In this document: positions 9,888 through 17,948 of the stretch, in pieces
Numbering within the stretch: position 1 is the stretch's first letter
Layout: each line of letters opens with the position of its first letter
Assembly (NCBI RefSeq): GCF_028610705.1
Contig: NZ_JAQQWT010000002.1
Location: 372,001 to 436,000, forward strand
Length of the DNA: 64,000 nt
DNA from: Halalkalibacter alkalisediminis
GTDB lineage: Bacteria > Bacillota > Bacilli > Bacillales > Bacillaceae_D
Direction: 5' to 3'
Position numbers and translations under genes: made by a program
Notes under the pieces: model-generated
Told to the model about the DNA's origin: nothing
What the model saw: only the letters and a program-made list of their open reading frames with translations
Databases searched by the model: none

Positions 9888-11150
9888 TTACACCCATCCG
9901 CGGAATCTTGATGCTTCAGCCATTTTTCGAACGCCAATCATATACGCTGCAAGGCGCATATCCACCTTCCGAGTTCTTGATAGCTTATAAATATTCTCGA
10001 AAGAACCTACCATGACTGCTTCTAGCTTCCCTTCCACTTCTTCTTCCGTCCAGTAGTAACCTTGATTATTCTGAACCCATTCAAAATAAGAAACCGTTAC
10101 TCCACCTGCACTTGCTAGAACATCAGGCACTAATAAAATGTCACGTTCCGTTAAAATACGTGTTGCTTCCATCGTAGTCGGGCCATTAGCAGCCTCTACC
10201 ACAATGGATGCCTTTATTTCATGCGCATTTTTTTCTGTTATTTGATTTTCAATTGCTGCAGGAACTAGAATATCACAATCAAGCTCTAACAATTCTTCAT
10301 TTGTGATCGTCTCTTTAAATAACTTCGTGACCGTTCCAAAACTATCACGTCGATCGAGCAAATAGTCAATATCTAGTCCTTCAGGATCATATAAAGCACC
10401 ATACGCATCTGAAATCCCAACGACAATTGCTCCAGCATCATGCATAAATTTGGCTAAGAAACTGCCTGCATTGCCAAAGCCTTGGATTACAACACGAGCG
10501 CCCTCAATGTCAATTCCCTTTTTCTTAGCCGCTTCTCTTATACAGATTGTTACACCTTTAGCAGTAGCGGACTCTCGGCCATGAGATCCCCCTAATACAA
10601 GTGGCTTCCCTGTAATGAATCCAGGAGAATCGAACTCTCGAATACGACTATATTCATCAAGCATCCACGCCATAATTTGTGAATTGGTAAATACATCAGG
10701 AGCAGGAATATCTTTAGTTGGTCCAACGATTTGACTAATGGCGCGTACATACCCGCGACTAACCCGCTCTAGTTCCCTAAATGACATCTCTCGTGGATCA
10801 CAAATGATTCCACCTTTGCCGCCTCCATACGGGAGGTCAACAATACCTGCCTTTAAACTCATCCATATTGAGAGTGCTTTTACTTCTTTTTCCGTCACAT
10901 TAGGGTGAAAACGTACTCCCCCTTTTGTAGGTCCAACCGAATCATTGTGTTGAGCACGGAATCCAGTGAAAATCCTAGTAGAACCATCATCCATTCGAAC
11001 TGGAATACGAACAGTTAACATTCGAATAGGCTCTTTCATTAATTCATACATTTCATCTGGATAACCGAGCTTGTCCAATGCTTTCTTTATGACACTTTGT
11101 GTCGATGCAAGCACATCGGTTTGTTCGGCTCGCTTTTCTTGTTCTGCCAT
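9888..11150 (-). CDS. gudB: NAD-dependent glutamate dehydrogenase GudB
   Basis: Catabolic glutamate dehydrogenase producing 2-oxoglutarate and ammonia. The catalytic region LPYGGGKGGI, the SHGRESATAKGV segment and the Rossmann motif GFGNAGSFLAKF are intact. The start MAEQEKRAEQ is chosen because GAGGTG lies just upstream; an in-frame ATG 42 bases earlier has no support. B. subtilis 168 carries a cryptic gudB with a three-residue VKA duplication. Here the segment reads KEVKALSIW with a single copy, so this enzyme should be active. Confidence 0.95.
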   Translation of the reverse strand: MAEQEKRAEQTDVLASTQSVIKKALDKLGYPDEMYELMKEPIRMLTVRIPVRMDDGSTRIFTGFRAQHNDSVGPTKGGVRFHPNVTEKEVKALSIWMSLKAGIVDLPYGGGKGGIICDPREMSFRELERVSRGYVRAISQIVGPTKDIPAPDVFTNSQIMAWMLDEYSRIREFDSPGFITGKPLVLGGSHGRESATAKGVTICIREAAKKKGIDIEGARVVIQGFGNAGSFLAKFMHDAGAIVVGISDAYGALYDPEGLDIDYLLDRRDSFGTVTKLFKETITNEELLELDCDILVPAAIENQITEKNAHEIKASIVVEAANGPTTMEATRILTERDILLVPDVLASAGGVTVSYFEWVQNNQGYYWTEEEVEGKLEAVMVGSFENIYKLSRTRKVDMRLAAYMIGVRKMAEASRFRGWV

Positions 11151-11319
11151 TTCCCTTTTCACCTCAATAATGGTAATTAAAGCTTTTATCACTTCTAACT
11201 ATAATGAAACGTGCGTAACTTTTCCACCTTTTATGAAAAGTTTTATACAAAAGAAATATCGAATTTTGTTTTTCAGAATAATCATTTTTTCCTTTCTGTT
11301 TACCCATGTCATTTGAAAG

Positions 11320-11350
11320 AAAAAAAGAACTGATAGTCGTTTATCAGTCC
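11320..11350 (-). terminator. Terminator overlapping the mecB stop codon
   Basis: On the minus strand GGACTGATA pairs with TATCAGTTC and is followed by seven T. The mecB stop codon lies inside the stem. Confidence 0.8.
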
Positions 11351-11952
11351 TTCCTATTTTCAATAAAACAACTGTATAGCTGTAAAATAGAATCAGCTTT
11401 CATTAGTTTTTTTCCGTACTCTTCAACTAAATACGAAGAGACTGTTGAAGGACTTCCAAATTCAGACAATAAAGCAACAAAAGCTTCTTCATCTACAACA
11501 TCAACATCATATTCTTCAAATTTAATGAAATATTGATTCTGATAAGAATACAACTTTCCACCTTTTATTCCAAATGGATGGAGTCTTGAAGAAAGTGCAA
11601 TCACATCTTCAATATCTTGAAACTCATAAAAAATATCATCTGTTTCATCAAGAGTTACTTGCATTTCAATATAACCCTCTTCAAATCCTTCTTCATCAAA
11701 GTCGTCATCTGCTTGACTCTTTGAAACGATGATTACCATTCCTTGAGCGGGCATTGCATACACTTCAACTGCAATAGGTCCATCAACTTTAAATCCTAAT
11801 TCATCATCTGCTTCAATAATCATATCACGAAATAAGTCGTGAACTTTGGGAAGGTCTTGCCACAAATCTTCTTTAGTCAAACCTCTTTCGTGCATATCAT
11901 CATAGGTTAAAAAAGCTTTGAATTTATCTGTATTTAAACGTTCAAGACGCAT
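11344..11952 (-). CDS. mecB: ClpC adaptor protein MecB (YpbH)
   Basis: MecA-family adaptor that delivers substrates to the ClpC protease chaperone. The N terminus MRLERLNTDKFKAFLTYDDM and the segment IAVEVYAMPAQGMVIIVSKSQ resemble B. subtilis YpbH/MecB more than MecA. An acidic linker (ADDDFDEEGFEEGY) separates the N-terminal substrate domain from the C-terminal ClpC-binding domain. It lies upstream of gudB as in B. subtilis and has its own AAGGAGG site and terminator. Confidence 0.9.
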   Translation of the reverse strand: MRLERLNTDKFKAFLTYDDMHERGLTKEDLWQDLPKVHDLFRDMIIEADDELGFKVDGPIAVEVYAMPAQGMVIIVSKSQADDDFDEEGFEEGYIEMQVTLDETDDIFYEFQDIEDVIALSSRLHPFGIKGGKLYSYQNQYFIKFEEYDVDVVDEEAFVALLSEFGSPSTVSSYLVEEYGKKLMKADSILQLYSCFIENRKD

Positions 11953-12070
11953 TTTAAACCCTCCTTATAACGAACGTCCATCATCACTTTCCAGGTCCGT
12001 CAATAACCGTTTACTATACAGTATGAAAGGACAGAAAAGAAGGTTCGATACACAAGACTAGAAATTTAAA

Positions 12071-12970
12071 TTATAGGTTCTTTTTTAACCATTTCTCCCA
12101 ATCTCCTTTTTTCTTTCCAACTAGAAAATCAGCGTATGTAGCCGCTTTGCTTTCATTTAAACGATCAAAGGCAAATCCACCTGCTCCAATTTTAAGATCC
12201 GGAAACTGTACTCGTAAGTGATCTAAAAGCTGTATTGAGGCATCAAGGTTTTGATCCATCGTACAGGATGTAAAGAACATATCTGGATCGACTTCTTCAA
12301 TAACATGTTCAAGGTCCGTTTCAGGTATTCCTGCCCCTAAGTAAATGACTTCAAAACCCTTTCTACGCAGAAAAAGCGTAAAAATTAATAATCCTAATTC
12401 ATGGGTTTCATGAGGACCACACACTGCAACCACTTTTGGCATAACCCCATCTACCGGTAAACCATGAAAAATGGTTCCAATTTTCGTTCGTAAAAAAGAA
12501 GTGACGAAATGCTCATGAGCAACTGAAATTTGATTCCGTTCCCACATATACCCAACTTTAACGAGCAATGTCCCTAAAATATCAATCGTCACTTTATCAA
12601 TGCTAAATAAACAAAATGCTTGATTCAACAGTTGATTCGCTTTATTCTCTTGGAAGGACAATAGCGCCTCTAGAATGTCTTCAGATAATTGGATTGAATA
12701 ATCCGCATACTGTTTATCTTCTTGCTCTATTGAAACGGTCCCTTGTTCAAATAAGTCGACGGCTTGTCCAATGGTAAACCCTTTATTCACCTTCTCCAGT
12801 AGCCAACGTAAAATAGCCACATGTTCATCTGAATATAATCTATGTCCAGCCTTATTTCGAACTGGTTCAATGATTTGATAGCGTCTCTCCCAAGCTCGCA
12901 GAGTCCCCGCTTGTATGCCAAGCATGGTCGATATTGCCTTTATATTATATTTCCCTTCTTTTGAAGCCAT
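12071..12970 (-). CDS. MerR-type regulator with B12-binding photoreceptor domain (LitR/CarH family)
   Basis: Residues 1-75 form a MerR winged helix (TLRAWERRYQII, GHRLYSDEH). Next comes a helical B12-cap domain with the W-x9-EH signature (MWERNQISVAHEHF), then a Rossmann B12-binding domain with the lower-ligand motif ExHxxG (GPHETHELG). These are the defining adenosylcobalamin-binding residues of CarH/LitR light-sensing repressors, known from Thermus, Myxococcus and Bacillus megaterium. The start is taken at MASKEGKYN because GGGAGGAAGGG precedes it; the longer reading has no site. No carotenoid gene adjoins it here, so the regulon is unknown. Confidence 0.88.
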   Translation of the reverse strand: MASKEGKYNIKAISTMLGIQAGTLRAWERRYQIIEPVRNKAGHRLYSDEHVAILRWLLEKVNKGFTIGQAVDLFEQGTVSIEQEDKQYADYSIQLSEDILEALLSFQENKANQLLNQAFCLFSIDKVTIDILGTLLVKVGYMWERNQISVAHEHFVTSFLRTKIGTIFHGLPVDGVMPKVVAVCGPHETHELGLLIFTLFLRRKGFEVIYLGAGIPETDLEHVIEEVDPDMFFTSCTMDQNLDASIQLLDHLRVQFPDLKIGAGGFAFDRLNESKAATYADFLVGKKKGDWEKWLKKNL

Positions 12971-13034
12971 ATTCCCTTCCTCCCATACAATCATAAAGCA
13001 AAACATCCAAATTATCTCTACTCTTAGTAACAAG

Positions 13035-13063
13035 AGTATATCGAATTACATCAATTGTGTAAA
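13035..13063 (-). promoter_or_regulatory. Sigma-A-type promoter and candidate operator for the LitR/CarH-like gene
   Basis: On the minus strand TTTACA, 17 bases, TATACT. TGTACA and TTTACA boxes lie 9 bases apart across the -35 region. Light-regulated CarH proteins often repress their own promoters, so autoregulation is possible but not shown. Confidence 0.55.
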
Positions 13064-13087
13064 CTTTGTACAACTTTTTTCTACATT

Positions 13088-13834
13088 TCACTTTGTACTT
13101 AATGTGATCAAATGAGTTTCCGCAGGTGCACAAAATCTTAAAGGCAAAGCCGTTGTTCCATAACCATTGCTTATTAATAGGTCAAAATGGTTGTAACGAT
13201 AGAGTCCGCCTTTTCGAGCGATTCCCCATCTAAAAAGCCTTATTTGTCCACCATGCGTATGTCCAGTTAATATTAACGAAAAGGAATGGTTAGAAGGTAA
13301 TTCTTCCGTAATTTCAGGATAATGACAAACGAGAATAGAAAAGGAATCCATCATTGGGTCTACCTTACTTAACGAATCTTTAGCAGTCTGTAATTCGTCT
13401 ATTCCTATAAGAACGAGTATTTCTTCATCACGTTTAATTACTTTTTCATCTAACTCGAGTACCTTATAGTTTTTTAAGATGGTTTTAAGTTGTTTAACAC
13501 CGACTTCGTGATCATTATTTCCCCAAACAAAAACACATGGAGCTAGTTTTGAGAGCTTTTGAATGTTAGCTTCAATTCTCTTTAACGGCACACCTTTTTC
13601 ACACAAGTCTCCTCCAATAATGATATAGTCAACACGATTTTTTACGCTCTCTAACACTTTGTCTGAAATTATTCTTCTATGTATATCACTAATAAAAAAT
13701 AGACGATAGCCTTCAAAAGCACGAGGCAACTCTTTATAGGTTAACGTTAGTTCCCTTACGCGGTTACGCTTTGACTCAACATACATATATAAGATCAGGA
13801 TTACAAGTACCCCACTAGCAATGATCAAGCTCAT
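13088..13834 (-). CDS. ypbG: Membrane-anchored metallophosphoesterase YpbG
   Basis: Calcineurin-like phosphoesterase with an N-terminal membrane anchor (SLIIASGVLVILILYMYVE). The metal-binding motifs appear in order: SDIHRR (DxH), GGDLCEKG (GDxxD-like), GNNDHE (GNHD-like), CHYPE and GHTHGGQ. The fold resembles the YaeI/YkuE group. Start chosen at MSLIIASG, which follows AAGGGGAGA; an in-frame codon 30 bases upstream is less likely. The substrate is unknown. It lies next to mecB in B. subtilis, but here the B12 regulator intervenes. Confidence 0.85.
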   Translation of the reverse strand: MSLIIASGVLVILILYMYVESKRNRVRELTLTYKELPRAFEGYRLFFISDIHRRIISDKVLESVKNRVDYIIIGGDLCEKGVPLKRIEANIQKLSKLAPCVFVWGNNDHEVGVKQLKTILKNYKVLELDEKVIKRDEEILVLIGIDELQTAKDSLSKVDPMMDSFSILVCHYPEITEELPSNHSFSLILTGHTHGGQIRLFRWGIARKGGLYRYNHFDLLISNGYGTTALPLRFCAPAETHLITLSTK

Positions 13835-13865
13835 ACACGATTCTCCCCTTATCGATTCCAACAAA

Positions 13866-14258
13866 CTACCTGTTCCGTTTCTCTAGATTCACATCCATAA
13901 TACCATACCAAAGCGCTAACGCTAAACCTATCAAAGCTAACATGCCACCTTGCGAAAGCAAATGAAGCCAAGAAAGAATGGCCAGTAAAACAAAAAATAG
14001 CCTAGGTATTCTCAATGTATAATCGTGTATACGTGGACGATACACTTTTACTAAATCTCTAACAAATAATGAATATGATAAAAAGCCAACAACAAATAAA
14101 AACACCGCTATTAGTAACTTTAATGGAGAGAACAAAATTTCACCAATAAAAGAAGATATCGACCAAGGTGACGGATTAGGAATCATCGTAACGGATGATA
14201 ATATTCCCACATATGCCGCTAATAAAAGTAGCACTTTCTTATAAATCCAGTACGCCAA
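13866..14258 (-). CDS. Unrecognised four-helix membrane protein
   Basis: 130 residues with about four hydrophobic segments (VLLLLAAYVGIL, LLIAVFLFVVGFLSYSLFV, RLFFVLLAILSWLHLL, GMLALIGLALALWYGI) and a basic cytoplasmic tail. It starts at TTG with an AAGGGGGTGG site and ends 31 bases before ypbG, so the two are probably cotranscribed. I do not recognise a family. Confidence 0.75.
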   Translation of the reverse strand: MAYWIYKKVLLLLAAYVGILSSVTMIPNPSPWSISSFIGEILFSPLKLLIAVFLFVVGFLSYSLFVRDLVKVYRPRIHDYTLRIPRLFFVLLAILSWLHLLSQGGMLALIGLALALWYGIMDVNLEKRNR

Positions 14259-14321
14259 CTAAGCCACCCCCTTTTATCTAAAATATATGCAATTCAGTTC
14301 CAACAAGTCCATCTTTACATT

Positions 14322-14360
14322 AAAAAAGGCTCAAATAGCTGCTAAGCCGATTTGAGCCTT
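14322..14360 (-). terminator. Terminator after the M20 amidohydrolase
   Basis: On the minus strand AAGGCTCAAAT pairs with ATTTGAGCCTT, followed by a T run. Confidence 0.85.
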
Positions 14361-14376
14361 CTAATTTATATAATCC

Positions 14377-15591
14377 TTAAATTAAATGTTCTTGCACCCT
14401 AGACGTTTCAGTTTCACTACGCTCAAGAAAATCAATAGCTGCTTTGCCTAAGCATTTCGCTGCGACTAACATAGCTTGTTCATCAAAGTCAAATTTCGGA
14501 TGATGGTGAGGGTAAATAATTCCCTTTTCATGGTTCCCAGCCCCAGTAAAGAAAAATGTACCTGGAACATGCTGCAAATAATAGGAAAAATCTTCCCCTC
14601 CCATTACAGGATCCATTTCACGAACAAGTCCCTCCGTTTGTATGGTTTTAGCTACTTCAATAAAACGAGATGTTTCAAAAGAATCATTTACCACAGCTGG
14701 ATAGCCTTTTTGATAATTTAATGAATAAGTCGCTCCCATTGCATCACAAATCCCTTTAGTGATTTGATCTATTCGTCCAATGATTAGCTCCTGTATAGCG
14801 GGATCAAACGTGCGAACCGTCCCTACGATTTCAGCTGAATCCGCAATGACATTGAATGCTCCACCTGCATGAAAAGACCCTATACTTATAACCGCTGATT
14901 TTAATGGGTCTATATTTCGGCTTACAATTTGTTGCAATTGCATGACAACACTGGATGCTACTGCTATAGAATCAACGGTTTCATGAGGAATAGCCCCATG
15001 CCCTCCGCGTCCATGAATAACGAGTTCAAATCGATCAGCTGCCGCCATAATAGGACCTTGTCGATAACCAATTGTTCCAAGTGGCATAGTCGACCATAGG
15101 TGGGTTCCATAAACCGCATCAACTCCGTCTAAACAACCATCTTTTATCATCTCAATAGCCCCACCTGGAGCAAGTTCTTCAGCAAATTGATGAATAAGAA
15201 CAACCGTACCCGTTAACTGATCCCGATACTCCACTAAGGCCTTAGCTAACACAAGTAAAGTAGCAGTATGCCCATCATGTCCACATGCATGCATGACACC
15301 TCGATGTTTCGAAGCAAAAGGCAGACCTGTTTCTTCTTCGATTGGCAATGCATCAAAATCAGCTCTAAGTGCGACTGTTTTCCCAGGTTTTTGCCCTCTT
15401 ATGTAACCAACTACACCTCGCCCACCAACGTCTCGCTTTACTTCAACGCCTAATCCTTCAAGGTAGTCTGCAATTAGTTTGGGTGTTTTCACTTCATGAA
15501 ATGACAATTCTGGTTCAGAATGAAGCAAGCGTCTAAGCTCCACCATTTCTGGATACAACTCTTCTAATCTAGTTAATAATGTATCAACCAA
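14377..15591 (-). CDS. M20-family amidohydrolase
   Basis: Zinc or manganese-dependent amidohydrolase of the HipO/YtnL group, which deacylates N-acyl amino acids or related amides. Metal-ligand motifs are visible: MHACGHDGHTA (about residue 100-110), HQFAEELAPGG with the catalytic Glu pair, GTHLWSTMPLG, and GGEDFSYY towards the C terminus. The 404-residue length is normal. It begins with TTG after a GGGAGGG site. The exact substrate cannot be told from sequence. It is a stand-alone gene with its own terminator. Confidence 0.88.
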   Translation of the reverse strand: MVDTLLTRLEELYPEMVELRRLLHSEPELSFHEVKTPKLIADYLEGLGVEVKRDVGGRGVVGYIRGQKPGKTVALRADFDALPIEEETGLPFASKHRGVMHACGHDGHTATLLVLAKALVEYRDQLTGTVVLIHQFAEELAPGGAIEMIKDGCLDGVDAVYGTHLWSTMPLGTIGYRQGPIMAAADRFELVIHGRGGHGAIPHETVDSIAVASSVVMQLQQIVSRNIDPLKSAVISIGSFHAGGAFNVIADSAEIVGTVRTFDPAIQELIIGRIDQITKGICDAMGATYSLNYQKGYPAVVNDSFETSRFIEVAKTIQTEGLVREMDPVMGGEDFSYYLQHVPGTFFFTGAGNHEKGIIYPHHHPKFDFDEQAMLVAAKCLGKAAIDFLERSETETSRVQEHLI

Positions 15592-15673
15592 CGGACATCC
15601 CTCCCTTTTCTATTGTACGCTTCGCTTTTCGAAAAGAAAACAGGAAATGCAAAATGTTCCGTTAATTATGCAT

Positions 15674-15727
15674 AAAAAAAGAATAATCCAAATTTATTGA
15701 CTTTCTGTCAAATCCTTTGAATTATCC
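15674..15727 (-). terminator. Terminator of the 36-residue gene
   Basis: On the minus strand GGATAATTCAAA pairs with TTTGGATTATTC (two G-U pairs), then a run of seven T. It ends the transcript of the tiny gene upstream. Confidence 0.65.
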
Positions 15728-15749
15728 TTTTATTTAATTATATCTGTTA

Positions 15750-15860
15750 TCAATCTGAATGCTCTGCTACTTTAAGCATATAGATAGCCATCGCAACAGC
15801 TACCACCATGGCCATAAGTCCGATACCAAGGATTGCTACTAATTGACCTGCTGTCATCAT
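15750..15860 (-). CDS. Tiny single-pass membrane protein, 36 residues
   Basis: Begins MMTAGQLVAILGIGLMAMVV and ends in a short polar tail (KVAEHSD). It is one transmembrane helix with almost no soluble part. It has a GGAGTGGATGG site at good spacing and a dedicated terminator, which argues that it is a real gene. The function is unknown. It may belong with other small integral membrane proteins of bacilli. Confidence 0.65.
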   Translation of the reverse strand: MMTAGQLVAILGIGLMAMVVAVAMAIYMLKVAEHSD

Positions 15861-16089
15861 CCATCCACTCCTTTATTCAAAAAACTTTTTCATTTCTCAG
15901 TCACATTTCCACTATAAAAATAGTAGCATAGGAATAAAAGGTCCGCCAAAACACTATGTGACAATTTTAAGAATTTTCCTTTGAGAGTGATTAAAGTCAT
16001 TGAAAAGTTACTTAGAAAGTGCTGAAAGTAGCTGATAATAGTGCTAATAAGATTTAACAAAATCTCTGTTAGAAAACTCAACAAATAAA

Positions 16090-16149
16090 TTGAAAATTTA
16101 GGTAATTGACGGTATACTGAAGTTAATAACTAAAAGGAAACGCTTACAA
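16090..16149 (+). promoter_or_regulatory. Promoter with a candidate catabolite-response (cre) site
   Basis: TTGAAA (16090-16095), 17 bases, TATACT (16113-16118). Positions 16134-16149 match the cre consensus WTGNNARCGNWWWCAW at all but one position and lie about ten bases past the likely start of transcription, where CcpA would block elongation. The promoter is convincing; the cre site is a candidate only. Confidence 0.55.
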
Positions 16150-16174
16150 AATCAAAAAATCGGGAGTGATCTGC

Positions 16175-16402
16175 ATGACCTTAACTAAATTAACCGACAA
16201 ATCGCTCATTACGAACGAAGACCTTGATTTTAATCATCGCCTAGGACTTCCTGTTGAAGTGTTCTGCTCGAAAAAGGGAAAAACGATCGCCTTTGGTGCT
16301 ATTCATGATTTTGATGAACAACATATTCATATACGCGGTGATGAGTATTGTCGTTCTACCTTTTTGTTCTTCGGTCAACCATCATTATCTTCTCCTTGTT
16401 GA
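16175..16402 (+). CDS. Hypothetical 75-residue protein
   Basis: Starts MTLTKLTDKSLITNEDLD after a GGGAGTG site. Mostly polar, with a central strand-rich segment (GLPVEVFCSKKGKTIAFGAI) and a C-terminal RGDEYCRSTFLFFGQP. No signal peptide or membrane helix. It has its own promoter, a possible cre site and a terminator. I do not recognise the family. Confidence 0.75.
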   Translation: MTLTKLTDKSLITNEDLDFNHRLGLPVEVFCSKKGKTIAFGAIHDFDEQHIHIRGDEYCRSTFLFFGQPSLSSPC

Positions 16403-16422
16403 TTAAAATCATTCATACCCAC

Positions 16423-16455
16423 AATAAACGACCTCCTTTTTCAAGGTCGTTTATT
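16423..16455. terminator. Bidirectional terminator between convergent genes
   Basis: AATAAACGACCT (16423-16434) pairs perfectly with AGGTCGTTTATT (16444-16455). It lies between the 75-residue gene and the end of ypbF. Confidence 0.85.
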
Positions 16456-16456
16456 G

Positions 16457-16918
16457 CTATTTATGGTATAAATTAATATCGTGTTCTTCCTTCATATACG
16501 AATATACGGCTTCTCTGGATTTCCAATTAACGTCCGCCTCCCAAAATTCTAGGCTTCTAGCAATAATTTCTTCACGTAATTCATCAAATTCTTTTTCAGC
16601 TTTTTTTTCCTTTTTCCCAAAGAAGTGCAATTGAAAAAAACCTATTGCAAGAAGGAGCATGAGCATTAGAACAATGGGCTGTCCAATCAATGCACTTAAT
16701 ACATTTGAACTCAGTTGCGACTGTTGAAACTGAAAAGCTCGGTATCCAAATAAACAAAAAATAGCTGCACAAAACATTAAGTATAATGACCAACGTATTT
16801 TTGCTTTTTCCATTTGATCTACTTTATTTTTTCTTACTACAATTTCCTCTAACATGACCTTCACGACTTCAGGTCCATAATTCGATTTAACATTCCACTC
16901 TTTAAAGGGCTTCATCAT
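16457..16918 (-). CDS. ypbF: YpbF-like membrane protein
   Basis: 153 residues with two membrane helices (about residues 45-62 and 80-100), a charged coiled segment (GKKEKKAEKEFDELREEIIARS) and a Trp-rich end. Start chosen at the ATGATG after GAGGAGGTG; the longer reading has no site. The name rests mainly on gene order (ypbB-recQ-ypbD-ypbE-ypbF as in B. subtilis) and on size. The function is unknown. Confidence 0.6.
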   Translation of the reverse strand: MMKPFKEWNVKSNYGPEVVKVMLEEIVVRKNKVDQMEKAKIRWSLYLMFCAAIFCLFGYRAFQFQQSQLSSNVLSALIGQPIVLMLMLLLAIGFFQLHFFGKKEKKAEKEFDELREEIIARSLEFWEADVNWKSREAVYSYMKEEHDINLYHK

Positions 16919-17004
16919 GCACCTCCTCATAAACAAAGTATGAGCGAAGGACATGTTTTAGAATAAAATTAACGATCTTTAAGGCAATGGCTACACTTCT
17001 GCGC

Positions 17005-17107
17005 GCTTTCTGAAAAAAACGTTCAGAAAGCTTAAAACCTAGCAGCGTTTCGCTCATTGCTTTGAAGAACATGAAAAAGGTAAAGTTCAACCTTTTTCAT
17101 GTTCTTC
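17005..17107 (-). repeat. Two strong hairpins between the ypbE-like gene and ypbF
   Basis: A perfect 17-base-pair stem with a 10-base loop (17064-17080 with 17091-17107) starts three bases after the ypbE-like stop codon. A second 10-base-pair stem (17005-17014 with 17022-17031) follows. Neither has a clear downstream T run on the minus strand, so a processing or attenuation role is as likely as termination. Confidence 0.6.
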
Positions 17108-17109
17108 TT

Positions 17110-17346
17110 TTATGGGAGCCAGTAGGGTGATGTTAGGGCTGTGATGATTAAGGCAATGAAGAGCACTAATAATAAGCGAATTATTGGAAAGGAAAGTCTA
17201 AACTTACTTTTCTTTGCTTTTGTTCTCTTTCTTTGAAGGCGACTCCGAGGTGGTAAAGAGTGAATCGGTTGCTCCGCTTTTTTTTCTTCTTCATAAATCT
17301 CCATTTCTTCACGCAATTGCTCCGATTGATCTTGTCCTTTAGTCAT
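17110..17346 (-). CDS. Short YpbE-like membrane protein without LysM
   Basis: 78 residues: an acidic then basic cytoplasmic stretch (SRLQRKRTKAKKSKFR) and one C-terminal membrane helix (FPIIRLLLVLFIALIITAL). It overlaps ypbD by four bases (ATGA). In B. subtilis the gene in this slot, ypbE, encodes a similar N-terminal half plus an extracytoplasmic LysM domain. Here the protein ends right after the helix, so it is either a natural short form or a truncated ypbE. Confidence 0.6.
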   Translation of the reverse strand: MTKGQDQSEQLREEMEIYEEEKKAEQPIHSLPPRSRLQRKRTKAKKSKFRLSFPIIRLLLVLFIALIITALTSPYWLP

Positions 17347-17948
17347 GTCCTTACTCCTCCCTCTTTTTCAATGTTCTTTTTGTATCTATTTCTTAAAATA
17401 ATCCCTAATAGAAAATCAATAAGAAAATGGGCGAAAATAGTTATCATAATCATCCCTGTCCAATAAAACAAAGTTCCAAGTAAAAAGCTTACTAGACAAA
17501 CGTTAAAAAATAAGATTGGTTTATCTAAATAACGAATATGAACTAAAGCAAAGATCACACTTGCAATTACTAAGCCAAAAGCTGTTTGGATAACGGCTCG
17601 AAACAACAACTCTTCAGCAAATGCCACCACTGCACATAGAAGAAATAATTGGGGAATAGAAAGATTCCTAAAAACTCTTTCGTTAATTCCCCCATCATCT
17701 AGCCACTCTTTAGGCAACAGACGTTCTAAAATGAGGTCAGTAAATACGACAACTAGCGCTACACCGCCCCCTACTAAAATCATCCATTTTAGATTTGTTT
17801 TAAACAATAAACCAAAATCGAACCAACGATCAAAAACAAAATAACCGATTATAAGTGCTAAAACCAACATAATGACTTGTGTTAAATAAACATTTAACAC
17901 TAGTTCCTGATCTGTTAAATCAGCTACGATTTCACGTTGTTTTTTCAT
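17343..17948 (-). CDS. ypbD: CAAX-type (CPBP) intramembrane protease YpbD
   Basis: Multi-pass membrane protein with the three CPBP signatures: EELLFRA (about residue 112), a VHIRY-type histidine motif (about 140) and HFLIDFLLG near the C terminus, which supply the Glu/His catalytic set. About six helices over 201 residues. The stop and start codons overlap those of recQ and the ypbE-like gene, so the four genes form one operon. The target in the cell is unknown. Confidence 0.85.
   Translation of the reverse strand: MKKQREIVADLTDQELVLNVYLTQVIMLVLALIIGYFVFDRWFDFGLLFKTNLKWMILVGGGVALVVVFTDLILERLLPKEWLDDGGINERVFRNLSIPQLFLLCAVVAFAEELLFRAVIQTAFGLVIASVIFALVHIRYLDKPILFFNVCLVSFLLGTLFYWTGMIMITIFAHFLIDFLLGIILRNRYKKNIEKEGGVRT

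Noticed and set aside
10860-10920. The cryptic GudB duplication known from B. subtilis 168
   Set aside because: Only one VKA is present (KEVKALSIW), so there is no inactivating repeat.
15890-16084. A 64-codon minus-strand frame rich in Leu, Phe and Ser
   Set aside because: No ribosome binding site, A+T-driven composition, and it runs toward the promoter region of the 75-residue gene.
16902-17090. A 62-codon minus-strand frame through the hairpins before ypbF
   Set aside because: No ribosome binding site at either start, it overlaps the ypbF start, and its sequence is explained by the hairpin arms.
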